The translations under genes were made by a program, and so were the position numbers. From Treponema sp. OMZ 787 (GTDB lineage: Bacteria; Spirochaetota; Spirochaetia; Treponematales; Treponemataceae): a stretch of 64,000 bases of DNA. This document shows, piece by piece, positions 17,510 through 27,106 of the stretch; the first letter of the stretch is position 1, and each line of letters starts with the position of its first letter. The notes under the pieces were generated by a model. That model did not search any database and had not been told where the DNA came from. It worked only from the letters and a program-made list of their open reading frames with translations. The stretch lies in NCBI RefSeq assembly GCF_024181225.1, contig NZ_CP051198.1, positions 620,001 to 684,000 of the forward strand, read 5' to 3'.

Positions 17510-18961
17510 ATGATAAAATTACGCAAATTACTTTCAAATATTCTAATAAGTATTGGAATGGGTAGTGTTTTTGCTCTTTTCTTGATATTTATAAGTCCAA
17601 GGTTTTTGTTTTTAGGTAAATTTTATTCTGCTAATGATATGACTCTGGCTGTAAGCCGTTTGGCAAGGATCCCTGAGATAACTCAGTTTCACAGATTTGT
17701 CATCGGTGCCTTGGTCTTTGTCATTGTTGCAATATTTGCAGACTATCTTATACGTACATTTTATAAAAAAATAGAAAACAAGGCATATGATAAACCTAAG
17801 ACTAAGGTATTCACCGAATTCTTAAAAAAAATCAGGTTTTGTTATACTATCGAAAATTTGATAGATACCGTTCAAAACGAGCTTGAGTATTCAGGCGATT
17901 GCTCGGTTATGATTGTAGATCCTGTTGAAAATATCGTATTATATAACAGTTCCTCAAGATTTGCATCCTCTCCCGAAACTTTTTCTTCGCTTCATGAAAT
18001 TACGGCAGAATACAAGGAAGGCGTTTATTTTTTTAATGCAGGGATGCAGGAATGTAAACTAAAAAAAGCACGGATTGCTGCGGTACTCTTAGAAAAAATC
18101 CATTTTTTTATTATTTGCGGATATTTTAATGAGGTTGAGTCCGAAATTTTTGATACAATGTTTTCCGAACTTTTGACCTACCAAAACAGAGTTACTACTC
18201 TTGAGCAGCTTTTACATTTTTCTGAATTAAGTCAGGAATGGAACATGGTTGCCAATACACAGAGAGCCTTCTTACCGCAAAAACTTCCTGAAATGCCCAT
18301 GCTTGAACTTGCCGCTTATTTTAAACCTCTTGTAAATGTATCAGGCGATTATTATGATGCTATTAAGGTTGATGATAATAAGACGCTTTTAGTTGTAGGT
18401 GATGTTTCCGGTAAGGGGCTTTCGGCGGCTTTGGTTATGGGTATTGTTGTAAATACGCTTAAAATAGCAAAGAATAAAGAAGATCTTCCTGCACTGATTT
18501 TGGCTGTTGACAGTGCTATAAAGCGAATGGGCCTTTTGGATAAATATACGGTTTTATTTTTAGGCTTGGTCGATACCGAAAAAATGACTATAAAATATGT
18601 TAATGCCTCAATGGAAGATCCTATGATTCTCACGGAATCTCCTGACGGATATAAGGTGAAGGTTCTAGAATCTACTTGCAGCATTGTAGGGATTATTGAA
18701 TTTGATAAAATAGAAGTGCATGAAAGGCCTCTTTATCGGGGTGATGTAATTTTGATGATGACAGACGGTGTGCCCGAGGCTATGAATGATGAAGGTGTCG
18801 AATTAGCTGAGACCGGCACATATATGGAATCTATAAAATCTTTTGTTCAATATAGTGCAGATGATATAGTTAAAAAGGTTGCAGGTTTGGCTTATACTCA
18901 TGCAGGTAATCAGCCCATGAGGGATGACATTACTATAATGTGTGCTAAGGTTAAGGGGTAA
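17510..18961 (+). CDS. Membrane-anchored SpoIIE/RsbU-type PP2C phosphatase
   Basis: The 483-residue protein has two N-terminal membrane helices (about 10-32 and 64-83), a linker/GAF-like region (about 105-230) and a C-terminal SpoIIE phosphatase domain (about 255-483). Catalytic metal motifs are visible: SGDYYDAIKV, VVGDVSGKGLSAALVMG, LMMTDGVPEA and the final DDITIM. Such enzymes dephosphorylate a STAS anti-anti-sigma protein in partner-switching; a STAS gene lies two genes on. The target here is inferred. Followed by a second, larger phosphatase after 3 bases, so the cluster is one operon. Confidence 0.9.
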   Translation: MIKLRKLLSNILISIGMGSVFALFLIFISPRFLFLGKFYSANDMTLAVSRLARIPEITQFHRFVIGALVFVIVAIFADYLIRTFYKKIENKAYDKPKTKVFTEFLKKIRFCYTIENLIDTVQNELEYSGDCSVMIVDPVENIVLYNSSSRFASSPETFSSLHEITAEYKEGVYFFNAGMQECKLKKARIAAVLLEKIHFFIICGYFNEVESEIFDTMFSELLTYQNRVTTLEQLLHFSELSQEWNMVANTQRAFLPQKLPEMPMLELAAYFKPLVNVSGDYYDAIKVDDNKTLLVVGDVSGKGLSAALVMGIVVNTLKIAKNKEDLPALILAVDSAIKRMGLLDKYTVLFLGLVDTEKMTIKYVNASMEDPMILTESPDGYKVKVLESTCSIVGIIEFDKIEVHERPLYRGDVILMMTDGVPEAMNDEGVELAETGTYMESIKSFVQYSADDIVKKVAGLAYTHAGNQPMRDDITIMCAKVKG

Positions 18962-18964
18962 ATT

Positions 18965-21091
18965 ATGGGTCTGATTGTTTTTGTATTCTTTTTTCTGGTC
19001 GTTTTAACCATATTGGCTATAAGCCTTGTTTTCAGAAAAGAACCCCATGCTCGAGATCTTTTTATGATTGCAGGTACTACGGTAATCACTACCTTGCTGT
19101 TTTTAATCTTAATATTGGCCTTATATTTTAACTTTTCGAATATCATTGTTATTGTTTCTAAAATATTTATGATGGGCATGGTTTTAATTTCGTTTTTTAC
19201 CTTGCAGTTTACGGTAAAAATGCCTTATTTTGAGCCCCAAAAAAACATTACTTTTACAGTGTTCAATGGTATTTTGCATTTGCTAATTGCTTCATTGGCA
19301 ATTTTCTTTATAAAAGGCTTTTTTTGGAATCCCTTATCGGGTTTTAAATTTGCATCTGTTACACTTGCCGGTAATCCCGCAGCAGATATTTTTGAAAGAA
19401 CTCTTCTTTTGTTTATACCTATTTTGGCGATGGGTATTTCTATATATAAAATTTTTAATGAAAGAAGTAGAATTCACAAACAGCAGATGATAATATTTTT
19501 TGCGGCACTTCTTCTTTGTGCAATCCTTTGGGGTATTGTATATTATCTTGCTACAATATTTTCATGGGCAATTGCTATAACGCCCCTTGGTTATCTTCTT
19601 TTAGTTTTCTTTACTTCATCAGGATTTTCTACCTCAATGGTTTATGATAGAAAACAATTGGCCTTTGCTCTACTTAGATTTTTGACCTTCATTTTAATTT
19701 TTGCGGCCATGACAGGATTTTGGGCTTCGTGGGTTTTGACATATGTTCGAAATTTTTATGTTCAGGTTATTTTGTTGGTTGTTGGAGCTCTTGTTTCTCT
19801 GGTTATCAGAAATTTTGTATCGCAAAAATTTAGATGGTTCTTGGGTGATAAATCCGAATATGCAAGTGCTATTGAAGAAAAATTACAGCAGCTAGATTAT
19901 ACTGAAGGCCGCGAAAAAGTCATGAATACATTTTCGAATATTTTGCTGGAGCGGCTTAATGCCGGATCCATAAATATATTCATTGCAAGCGAAAGCGAAA
20001 CCTTGGAACCTGTTTACTCTACATTGGGTGTAACTTCAACTTTTAATGCCAATCAGCCTATCTTTGAATTTTTGTTGAATGAGAATATTCAGGTTATAAT
20101 GAGATCACAAGTTTTAACAAATCCTTCTTTTTCGAGTGTTCGAAGCGAATTGATCGGCTTTATGAACAGTGTAGATGCCGAAATATTGATTTGTGTACGC
20201 GAGAGTCAAAAGTTAATAGGCGTTATTTCTGTTTCTTCCAAAAAAAGAAACGAAGCTTATACAACTTATGATTTTGATGTATTAAACAGTCTTTACTCTT
20301 ACTTCTTTTTGGTTGTTTACTATTTAAGGAATATTGCAAAGCAGGATATTGTTCTTATTCTCGATAGGGAGATAGAAATGTCCGATCAAATTATCGGAGC
20401 AATTCAAAAGAATATAGATATTGTAGAAAAAAAAGTTATTGATGTGGATTCTGTTGCTTTTTCGGCCCACCAGTTAGGAGGCGATTTTACAGACTTTATT
20501 AGATTATCTGAGGATAGATATTTATTCTTGATAGGTGATGTTTCAGGTAAGGGTTTGAGTGCAAGTATGTCAATGGTTATTTTGAAATCCGTTATGCATA
20601 CCTATCTTTCTGAAACGCCGGATTTTAAAGAGCTTGTTGTAAAAATAAATTCATTTATTAAAAATAATCTTCCTAAGGGAACCTTCCTTGCAGGTCTTTT
20701 CGGTATTATAGATTTTAAGACTTCAACAATATATTATCTTAACTGCGGTATTCCTCTCATGTCGATGTACATTGATTCTTATAAAAATGTTATCGAAATA
20801 CAGGGAGAAGGAAGAGTATTGGGTTTTGTAAAAAATATCAGACCTTTCCTAAAGGTAAGAAAAATAACAATGAACCGTAACGATATTATAGTATTTACTA
20901 CTGACGGTTTGCTGGATTCAAAAAACTTAAAAGGAGATAAATTTGGAAATGATAGAGTAAGCCGTTTAATTTCAGCAAATAGGACTAAGTCTGCAAAAGA
21001 GATTTCTAATGCAATATATAAAACATTCTTGGATTATATTGCTCACGAAATTGAAGATGATATTACTATTATGACATTTAAACATATATAA
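18965..21091 (+). CDS. Polytopic membrane SpoIIE-type phosphatase with GAF-like domain
   Basis: A 708-residue protein. The first 290 residues hold about nine hydrophobic helices (for example FVFFFLVVLTILAISLVF and ILLVVGALVSLVIRNF), a sensor-like membrane domain. Residues about 310-470 resemble a GAF domain (VMNTFSNILLERLNAGSINI to VISVSSKKRNEA). The SpoIIE domain (about 500-708) has GGDFTDFIRL, IGDVSGKGLSASMSM, TTDGLLDSKN and EDDITIM. It probably senses a membrane or envelope signal and acts on the same STAS partner as the preceding phosphatase. Starts 3 bases after that gene's stop. Confidence 0.88.
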   Translation: MGLIVFVFFFLVVLTILAISLVFRKEPHARDLFMIAGTTVITTLLFLILILALYFNFSNIIVIVSKIFMMGMVLISFFTLQFTVKMPYFEPQKNITFTVFNGILHLLIASLAIFFIKGFFWNPLSGFKFASVTLAGNPAADIFERTLLLFIPILAMGISIYKIFNERSRIHKQQMIIFFAALLLCAILWGIVYYLATIFSWAIAITPLGYLLLVFFTSSGFSTSMVYDRKQLAFALLRFLTFILIFAAMTGFWASWVLTYVRNFYVQVILLVVGALVSLVIRNFVSQKFRWFLGDKSEYASAIEEKLQQLDYTEGREKVMNTFSNILLERLNAGSINIFIASESETLEPVYSTLGVTSTFNANQPIFEFLLNENIQVIMRSQVLTNPSFSSVRSELIGFMNSVDAEILICVRESQKLIGVISVSSKKRNEAYTTYDFDVLNSLYSYFFLVVYYLRNIAKQDIVLILDREIEMSDQIIGAIQKNIDIVEKKVIDVDSVAFSAHQLGGDFTDFIRLSEDRYLFLIGDVSGKGLSASMSMVILKSVMHTYLSETPDFKELVVKINSFIKNNLPKGTFLAGLFGIIDFKTSTIYYLNCGIPLMSMYIDSYKNVIEIQGEGRVLGFVKNIRPFLKVRKITMNRNDIIVFTTDGLLDSKNLKGDKFGNDRVSRLISANRTKSAKEISNAIYKTFLDYIAHEIEDDITIMTFKHI

Positions 21092-21100
21092 GGAAGTTTT

Positions 21101-21424
21101 ATGGAGAATTTAATTATTAATGAATCGCACGTATCCGGATGTTTATTATTAACTATAGAAGGTACTGTCAATCTTTACACATCAGGTGATTTTGAAAAAA
21201 AAGTGTATTCAGCAATTAAAGATCATGATACAATCTTGGATTTATCAAAAGTAACAACATTATCATCATCGGGAATCGGAGTGCTGATGTCTGCTCATAA
21301 CGATAGCGAAGATAATGGGCACAAGATGTATATTTTGAATCCTGCTAAGGATGTCAAAATGGCTTTGGACTCAACGGGTTTTTCTGATGTCTTTAACATT
21401 ATCCATTCAGTTAATGAGATTTAA
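21101..21424 (+). CDS. STAS domain anti-anti-sigma-like protein
   Basis: A 107-residue single STAS domain. DTILDLSKVTTLSSSGIGVL carries the conserved D-x-S-x-x-x-x-x-S-S-G segment in which a Ser is the usual phosphorylation site. Family members switch between a kinase and a phosphatase and bind either an anti-sigma factor or another partner. It is 9 bases after the second phosphatase with an AAGGAAG ribosome-binding site, so it is the likely substrate of both. No sigma factor or anti-sigma kinase gene is in the window. Confidence 0.93.
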   Translation: MENLIINESHVSGCLLLTIEGTVNLYTSGDFEKKVYSAIKDHDTILDLSKVTTLSSSGIGVLMSAHNDSEDNGHKMYILNPAKDVKMALDSTGFSDVFNIIHSVNEI

Positions 21425-21445
21425 ATAGTTTTACAATATTAAAAT

Positions 21446-22246
21446 ATGTATTTTTCTATAAAAAAATTTTTCTCGTTATTTCTCTTTTTGATATTGGTGT
21501 GTTCTATTTATCCCAAGGATAAATTAGCAGATGAAGATGTATATAAAAAAGTTTATACATATATTTCAAAAAGATTTCCTAAACAGATCTTTGATAAAAT
21601 AGATAAAAACCGTGTCATTTTTTTTAAAGATTTAAATGTTGTTCTCAAAAATGAAAAAGAAGATGAATTGATTTTGGTGGATAAACTTAACCGTCTTGAT
21701 AAAAATTATACACCTAAAAATATTATATTATTGGTAAATATAAAAGACAGAAAATATGTTCTTTATCGGCATGATATTTATCTTGCAAAAATTGCCGAGA
21801 GGCCATTGCAGCGGATATCTGAAGCGGCACAAAAAGATGGTGTTGAAATATTGATTAGATCCGCTTATAGAGATTATACACATCAATCTCAACTTTTCAA
21901 AAAATATGTTAAAGAATATGGACCGCATGAAACTTCCATATTTTCTGCGCAGCCGGGAGCTAGTCAGCACCAGCTCGGTACTGCAATTGATTTGGGGAGT
22001 ATTGACGATTCTTATGCCGATACTGCTGCAGGAAAATGGATGCTTAAAAACGCATGGAAGTACGGTTGGTCCCTATCTTACCCTAAAGATATGGAGCATA
22101 TTACAGGGTATAAATGGGAGAGCTGGCACTACAGGTATTTGGGCGTTGAGGCTTGCAAGTTTCAAAAGGAATGGTTTGGCGATATTCAACAATATATGCT
22201 GGAATTTATTGACCTTTGGAAAAAAGAGAAAGCAAAACTAAATTAG
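21446..22246 (+). CDS. VanY-type D-alanyl-D-alanine carboxypeptidase (peptidase M15)
   Basis: The 266-residue product has an N-terminal signal or anchor (FFSLFLFLILVCSIYP). The catalytic part shows ILIRSAYRDYTHQSQLF, the zinc-binding SQHQLGTAIDLG (H-x6-D) and the final ESWHYRYLG with the third ligand His. It trims D-Ala from peptidoglycan stem peptides in the periplasm. Its start is 21 bases after the STAS gene and it could share that transcript. It overlaps the convergent CDF gene by 4 bases at the stop codons. Confidence 0.9.
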   Translation: MYFSIKKFFSLFLFLILVCSIYPKDKLADEDVYKKVYTYISKRFPKQIFDKIDKNRVIFFKDLNVVLKNEKEDELILVDKLNRLDKNYTPKNIILLVNIKDRKYVLYRHDIYLAKIAERPLQRISEAAQKDGVEILIRSAYRDYTHQSQLFKKYVKEYGPHETSIFSAQPGASQHQLGTAIDLGSIDDSYADTAAGKWMLKNAWKYGWSLSYPKDMEHITGYKWESWHYRYLGVEACKFQKEWFGDIQQYMLEFIDLWKKEKAKLN

Positions 22247-23187
22247 TTGTTTATATCTTTTTCGGAAAGCCCGAATCCTTCTTCCTCGCAGTTATGAATT
22301 CCGTATGGTTCAATGTGTACCATTACATCATAAACATTTTCTATTTTTTCTTTGATTGCTGAGGTTACTTTTTCTGCTATAGAATGCCCCTCGCAGATGC
22401 TTATTCCGGCATCGACCTCAATATCCAAATCTATATCTAAGAGATTTGCCATCCTCCTTATTCTTGCTCGGTGAGGATTATGAGCTCCTTCAACGGAATT
22501 TACGGCCTCAAATAATTGTTTGTACAAAATATCGTTTGTATTTCCGTCCATTAATTCAACATTTAGTTCCATAAAAAGTTCTATGCCGGACTTCATAATC
22601 CAAAGGCTTACAAGAAGAGCTGTAATTGCATCAAAAAAAGGTGCCTTAAAAAAATGTGAAATTGCAAGGCCTGTTAAAACCGAACCGGAAAGGATTACAT
22701 CATTTGTCATGTTTTTTGCATTAGCCTGAATCATCATGCTGCCGGCTTTTTTGCCCAATATATGTTGGTTTAAGGCTAAAAGGAGTTTAATTGCGATTGA
22801 AGACAGGGTGACGATAAGCGCAAGTATATGAGGCATCGGAATAGCTGCCGTTCCTCTATAAACATTTATAAGTTTTCCTCCGGCTGTCAAAAAAAGTTGA
22901 AAACCTGCTGTCATGATAATAAAGGCCAAGATTAAAGAAGCCATGGTTTCAGCCCTTTGATGCCCCCACGGATGTTCTTTATCCGACGGCCGGCTTATTA
23001 TAAAACTGACTGCAAGAGTCATAACGGAAATCGCTACATCTGTTGCAGAGTCGATGCCGTCGCCTATTACCGAAAGGCTGTCCGCATAAATTCCCACTAT
23101 AAGTTTTGCTGTGCAGATTATTATATTTCCGATAAGAGCCGTAAGAGAGGCGATTCTAACGATTTTTATTCTGTTATCACTATTCAT
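22243..23187 (-). CDS. Cation diffusion facilitator (CDF) metal exporter
   Basis: The 314-residue protein has six membrane helices in the first 210 residues and a cytoplasmic ferredoxin-like C-terminal domain (DLDIEVDAGISICEGHSIAE, then VMVHIEPYG). Metal-site residues are seen in VIGDGIDSATDVAISVMT and in the KEHPWGHQRAETMASL loop. CDF proteins export Zn2+, Fe2+ or Mn2+ using the proton force; the ion is not clear. Start set at ATG 23187 because the longer frame would need a TTG inside the promoter. A -10 box lies 6 bases before this ATG and there is no ribosome-binding site. Confidence 0.9.
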   Translation of the reverse strand: MNSDNRIKIVRIASLTALIGNIIICTAKLIVGIYADSLSVIGDGIDSATDVAISVMTLAVSFIISRPSDKEHPWGHQRAETMASLILAFIIMTAGFQLFLTAGGKLINVYRGTAAIPMPHILALIVTLSSIAIKLLLALNQHILGKKAGSMMIQANAKNMTNDVILSGSVLTGLAISHFFKAPFFDAITALLVSLWIMKSGIELFMELNVELMDGNTNDILYKQLFEAVNSVEGAHNPHRARIRRMANLLDIDLDIEVDAGISICEGHSIAEKVTSAIKEKIENVYDVMVHIEPYGIHNCEEEGFGLSEKDINN

Positions 23188-23193
23188 TTGTTT

Positions 23194-23222
23194 AGTATAC
23201 CAAAACGTCAAAATAAAATCAA
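23194..23222 (-). promoter_or_regulatory. Promoter of the CDF gene, leaderless arrangement
   Basis: Reading on the minus strand: TTGATT (23222-23217), a 17-base spacer, TATACT (23199-23194), then six bases and the ATG at 23187. The -35 box overlaps the end of the upstream oppF gene. The predicted start site coincides with the start codon. Confidence 0.6.
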
Positions 23223-24181
23223 TCTTGAATTAAATGGCAGGCTGTAAAATGGCCTTCTTCGGTTTCGATTAATTCAGGCTGAATTAGTGTACACTTTTCA
23301 AAAGCCTTTGGGCAGCGTTTGTAAAAGCGGCAGCCTTGGGGCGGATTGATTGCACTGCTTATTTCTCCCTTAATATGAATACGCCGTGCCGACATGGGAG
23401 CATCTATATCGGTACTTGGTATTGCAGAAATTAAGGCTTGCGAATAAGGATGAATCGGTTTTTTATATAGGTCTGCACTTTTTGCAAACTCTACAAGTTT
23501 CCCCGAATACATAACGCCTACCTTATCGGAAATATATTTTACGATAGATAAATCGTGAGCAATAAATAGATAGGTCATTTTAAATTCTTTTTGAAGTCTT
23601 ATCAATAAATTTATTATCTGAGCTTGAATCGAAACGTCGAGAGAAGAAATCGGCTCATCGCAGACTATAAAGTCAGGCTGCACAGCCAAGGCCCTTGCAA
23701 TTCCTATCCTTTGTCTTTGACCGCCTGAAAATTCATGAGGAAATCTATTTGCATGTTCGGGAACAAGACCTACCGTTTCAAGAAGAGAGTATACGGCATC
23801 TTCTCTTTCTTTTTTTGTTTTATACAAATTATGTGCTTCCATGCCCTCCGAAATAATTTGCGAAATTGTCATGCGGGGGTTAAAAGAAGCAAAGGGATCC
23901 TGTAAAATTATTTGGGCTCTCTTTTTAAAAGCATGCAATTCTTTTTTTGAGGCTGAACCGATTTCGGTCCCGTCAAAAATTATTTTTCCCCCGTTGGGGC
24001 GGTAAAGGCCGAGGACCGTTCTTCCCAGAGTGGTTTTTCCGCAGCCGGATTCGCCTACTATGCCTACCGTTTCTCCGCGGTTTACCGAAAAGCTTACATC
24101 ATCGACTGCATGTAAAATTTCTTTACGGTTCAATCGAAAAAACTTTTTTAAATTGCAAACTTCTAAAAGAGTGTCAGCCAT
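23219..24181 (-). CDS. oppF: Oligopeptide/dipeptide ABC transporter ATPase, OppF-like
   Basis: A 320-residue ATPase when started at ATG 24181, which has AAGGA upstream. Walker A GESGCGKTTLGRTVLG, Q-loop IILQDPFASFNP, signature FSGGQRQRIGIARALA, Walker B FIVCDEPISSLD and switch His FIAHDLSIVKY are all intact. The C-terminal PQGCRFYKRCPKAFEKC segment is the Cys-rich tail of peptide/nickel ATPases (OppD/F, DppD/F), which bind an iron-sulfur cluster in some members. Last gene of oppBCDF; it overlaps the oppD stop by 8 bases. Confidence 0.93.
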   Translation of the reverse strand: MADTLLEVCNLKKFFRLNRKEILHAVDDVSFSVNRGETVGIVGESGCGKTTLGRTVLGLYRPNGGKIIFDGTEIGSASKKELHAFKKRAQIILQDPFASFNPRMTISQIISEGMEAHNLYKTKKEREDAVYSLLETVGLVPEHANRFPHEFSGGQRQRIGIARALAVQPDFIVCDEPISSLDVSIQAQIINLLIRLQKEFKMTYLFIAHDLSIVKYISDKVGVMYSGKLVEFAKSADLYKKPIHPYSQALISAIPSTDIDAPMSARRIHIKGEISSAINPPQGCRFYKRCPKAFEKCTLIQPELIETEEGHFTACHLIQD

Positions 24182-25172
24182 TGTTTTTTCCTTTTGCAAA
24201 ATCATGCTGAAGCCAGCAGGAAGTAAGATGATCCTCGCTTACCCTCATTTCGGGAGGTCTATGTGTAAGGCAAACCTTCATACATTTTTCGCACCTGTCT
24301 GCAAAGGCGCAGCCTTTTGAAAGAGAAAGCATATCGGGATGATTGCCTTCCGGCGCATAAAGTTTATTTTCTTTTAATTGGTCTACTGAGGGGACGGCTG
24401 CGAGCAATGCCTTAGTGTAAGGGTGTTGGGCGTTTTTAAAAATATGCTCGGCCCTTCCGCGCTCGATAATTTTTCCGGCATACATAACCTGAATGCGGTC
24501 TGCAACTTCTGCTGCAATTCCGAGGTCGTGGGTGATGAGCATTACGGCTGTCTTTGTTTCTTTTTGAATTTTTTGTATCAGCTCCAAGATTTCGGCTTGA
24601 ATTGTAACATCCAGGGCAGTTGTCGGTTCATCTGCAATTAAAATTTTAGGATTACTTGCAAGGGCTATAGAAATTAAAACCCTTTGCCTCATGCCTCCCG
24701 AAAATTCGTGAGGATATTGTTTGAGCCTTTTTTCCGGATCAGGGATTTGAGCCAGCTCTAATATTTTTATTGTTCGCACTAAGGCTTCTTTTTTGCTTAC
24801 CTTTTGATGAATCAAAATGCTTTCCATGACCTGTTTACCTATTGGCATTGTAGGGTTTAGATAGCTCAAGGGGTCTTGAAATATCATGGATATTTCGTTT
24901 CCTCTTATGTGCTGCATTTCTTCTTCGGAGTATTCCAAGATATTTTTATCTTCAAAAATAATTTGTGATTTTTCGTGTATGCGTGTTTTTTTTCCGGGGA
25001 GGAGTTTTAAAATCGAATGAGCCGTAACGCTTTTTCCGCAGCCTGACTCTCCGACAAGAACAAGCGTTTCATCTTCGTATAGATTAAAAGAGATTCCGTT
25101 CACGGCATGAATTGTTCCGCCGTAATTTTTAAATGTAACTTCTAAATCTTTAACTTGTAAAATAGGCTTCAT
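24174..25172 (-). CDS. oppD: Oligopeptide/dipeptide ABC transporter ATPase, OppD-like
   Basis: The 332-residue ATPase has Walker A GESGCGKSVTAHSIL, Q-loop MIFQDPLSYLNP, signature FSGGMRQRVLISIALA, Walker B ILIADEPTTALD, switch His LITHDLGIAAE and the Cys-rich tail SKGCAFADRCEKCMKVC. It pairs with OppF to power peptide import. The start overlaps oppC by 4 bases (ATGA type), indicating coupled translation. Confidence 0.94.
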   Translation of the reverse strand: MKPILQVKDLEVTFKNYGGTIHAVNGISFNLYEDETLVLVGESGCGKSVTAHSILKLLPGKKTRIHEKSQIIFEDKNILEYSEEEMQHIRGNEISMIFQDPLSYLNPTMPIGKQVMESILIHQKVSKKEALVRTIKILELAQIPDPEKRLKQYPHEFSGGMRQRVLISIALASNPKILIADEPTTALDVTIQAEILELIQKIQKETKTAVMLITHDLGIAAEVADRIQVMYAGKIIERGRAEHIFKNAQHPYTKALLAAVPSVDQLKENKLYAPEGNHPDMLSLSKGCAFADRCEKCMKVCLTHRPPEMRVSEDHLTSCWLQHDFAKGKNNG

Positions 25173-26128
25173 TTATACTTCCTTAAATGCGGGTCCATTG
25201 CATCCCGCAGTGCATCGCCTATAATCTGCAAGGATAAAATTGTGAGACTTATAAAAAGAGCAGGAAAAAATAATTGGTAAGGAAAAAAAAGCATTGTTTT
25301 TTGAGCTTCCGAAGCTAAGACTCCCCAGCTTGTATAAGGCGGCTGAATGCCTAAGCCTATATAAGATAAAAAGGCTTCACCGAAAATAAATGAAGGAATA
25401 TCAAATGTTAGGGCTATTATCATAATGCTAACAGTATTGGGAAGTAAATGTTTTAAGATAATTTTAAATGAGCTTGTGCCTAAGGCTCGGGCCGCCAAAA
25501 TAAAATCTTGATTTTTTATCTGTAAGACCTGACCGCGCACAAGACGAGCCGTAAAGCACCAACCTGTAATTGTCATTGCAATGATAATCGAAAAAATTCC
25601 TTTGCCGAAAATAAGAGAAATTAAAATCGCCGTAATTAAATACGGAATGCTTGAAAGGATTTCGACAATACGCATCATGATTGTATCGGTTCTTCCTCCG
25701 GCATAGGCTGAAGCTCCTCCATAAATTAAACCTATGCTCATGTCGATTGCAGCTCCCACAATTGCGATAATAAGAGAAACTCTGCCGCCCTTGCATACCC
25801 TTGTAAATATATCGCGGCCTAATTCATCTGTTCCAAAAAAATGAGAAAAAGAAGGGCTTAGATTTTTTTCTTTTAGGTTTCCGTCATCTGCGGAGTATCC
25901 GCTTACAACAGGGCCCAATGTGCATATCAAAATAATTAAGCCTAAAACTGCACAAGAAAAAATAGCCCTCTTGCTCTTTTTAAATCTCCGTCTTACATCT
26001 TCCCAAAAACCTATGCTTACCCTTGTCGTTTGAAGCGTTTTTTTTGTTCTTATTACCGGTTCAAAATCAGCCGGAGTTAAATTGACTTCTTTAAGATGGT
26101 CATCCGTATTTAATATTTTTTCATCCAT
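25169..26128 (-). CDS. oppC: Oligopeptide ABC transporter permease, OppC-like
   Basis: A 319-residue permease: a cytoplasmic N-terminus of about 50 residues (the OppC/DppC N domain), then six membrane helices. The EAA-loop contact to the ATPase is DFILAARALGTSSFKIILKH and the motif HFFGTDELGRDIFTRVCKGG is the family hallmark. It starts 2 bases after the oppB stop and overlaps oppD. Confidence 0.94.
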   Translation of the reverse strand: MDEKILNTDDHLKEVNLTPADFEPVIRTKKTLQTTRVSIGFWEDVRRRFKKSKRAIFSCAVLGLIILICTLGPVVSGYSADDGNLKEKNLSPSFSHFFGTDELGRDIFTRVCKGGRVSLIIAIVGAAIDMSIGLIYGGASAYAGGRTDTIMMRIVEILSSIPYLITAILISLIFGKGIFSIIIAMTITGWCFTARLVRGQVLQIKNQDFILAARALGTSSFKIILKHLLPNTVSIMIIALTFDIPSFIFGEAFLSYIGLGIQPPYTSWGVLASEAQKTMLFFPYQLFFPALFISLTILSLQIIGDALRDAMDPHLRKYK

Positions 26129-26130
26129 TT

Positions 26131-27072
26131 TTAAAGAACCTCATTTTTTGCTTGGACCTTAATTCTCGGATCGAGTAATGTGTAAGCTATATCTACAAGA
26201 ATGAGAGAAGCTACATACAAAAAAGAAATAAAAATAGTTTGCCCCATTACCATTGTATAATCCCTTTCGGAAATTGAGCGTACAAAATATGAGCCTAAGC
26301 CCGGCACAGAAAAAATATTTTCGATGATAAAAGTTCCCGTAAATGTAAATGCAATTTGAGGGCCGAGCATGGTTATGATAGGCAAAAATGCATTACGCAA
26401 AATATGGATTTTTATAATTCTTATCTGTGAAGCACCCTTTGCTCTTGCAGTTAAAATATAATCTTGATTTATAATATCCAAATAGTTGGAACGCATATAT
26501 CGGGAATACTTTGCAACAGGGCCTATGGCTAAGGCCAAGGAAGGCAGGACGGTATATTTAAAACTGCCCCAGCCCGTAATAGGCAGAAGATTATGTTTGA
26601 TGCCGAAAAAATATTGCAGAGTTTGTCCCAACACAAAATTGGGAATGGAAATTCCTATAACAGCAATTAAGATTACACTGTAATCGAATTTTTTTCCGCG
26701 GTTTACGGCTGCTACGATGCCTAACACTAAACCTACCGATACTCCGAAAAATAAGGCTTGAAGTCCCAGCCTCGCCGACACGGGTGCATGGGTTTTTATT
26801 ACATCTGTAACAAGTCTTCCGCGGTAATAAAGTGAAGTGCCTAAATCTCCCTTAACCAAAAGATTTTTCCAAAAAACTATATACTGAGTAACAAGAGGTT
26901 TATCGTATCCGTATTGCGAGTAAAGCTCATTGCGTCTTTCTTCAGGTAAATTTTCCGCTATTGTTTCAATCGGGTTCCCCGGAATAATATGCACCAAAAA
27001 AAAGGTAATACTGGCAACAATGAACATTGTAAGAATACCATATAAAATTCTCTTAAAAATAAAGTTAAGCAT
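26131..27072 (-). CDS. oppB: Oligopeptide ABC transporter permease, OppB-like
   Basis: The 313-residue permease has an N-terminal helix with FFLVHIIPGNPIETIAENLP (the usual HxxPGDP-like segment), about six helices, and the EAA loop QDYILTARAKGASQIRIIKI. It forms the channel with OppC. First gene of the transporter set; a chemoreceptor gene ends 34 bases upstream. No oppA-type binding protein is in the window, so the substrate-binding protein must be encoded elsewhere. Confidence 0.94.
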   Translation of the reverse strand: MLNFIFKRILYGILTMFIVASITFFLVHIIPGNPIETIAENLPEERRNELYSQYGYDKPLVTQYIVFWKNLLVKGDLGTSLYYRGRLVTDVIKTHAPVSARLGLQALFFGVSVGLVLGIVAAVNRGKKFDYSVILIAVIGISIPNFVLGQTLQYFFGIKHNLLPITGWGSFKYTVLPSLALAIGPVAKYSRYMRSNYLDIINQDYILTARAKGASQIRIIKIHILRNAFLPIITMLGPQIAFTFTGTFIIENIFSVPGLGSYFVRSISERDYTMVMGQTIFISFLYVASLILVDIAYTLLDPRIKVQAKNEVL

Positions 27073-27106
27073 CTTTAAAGTGAGCCTTTTTGTTAAGCTG
27101 CCTTCA

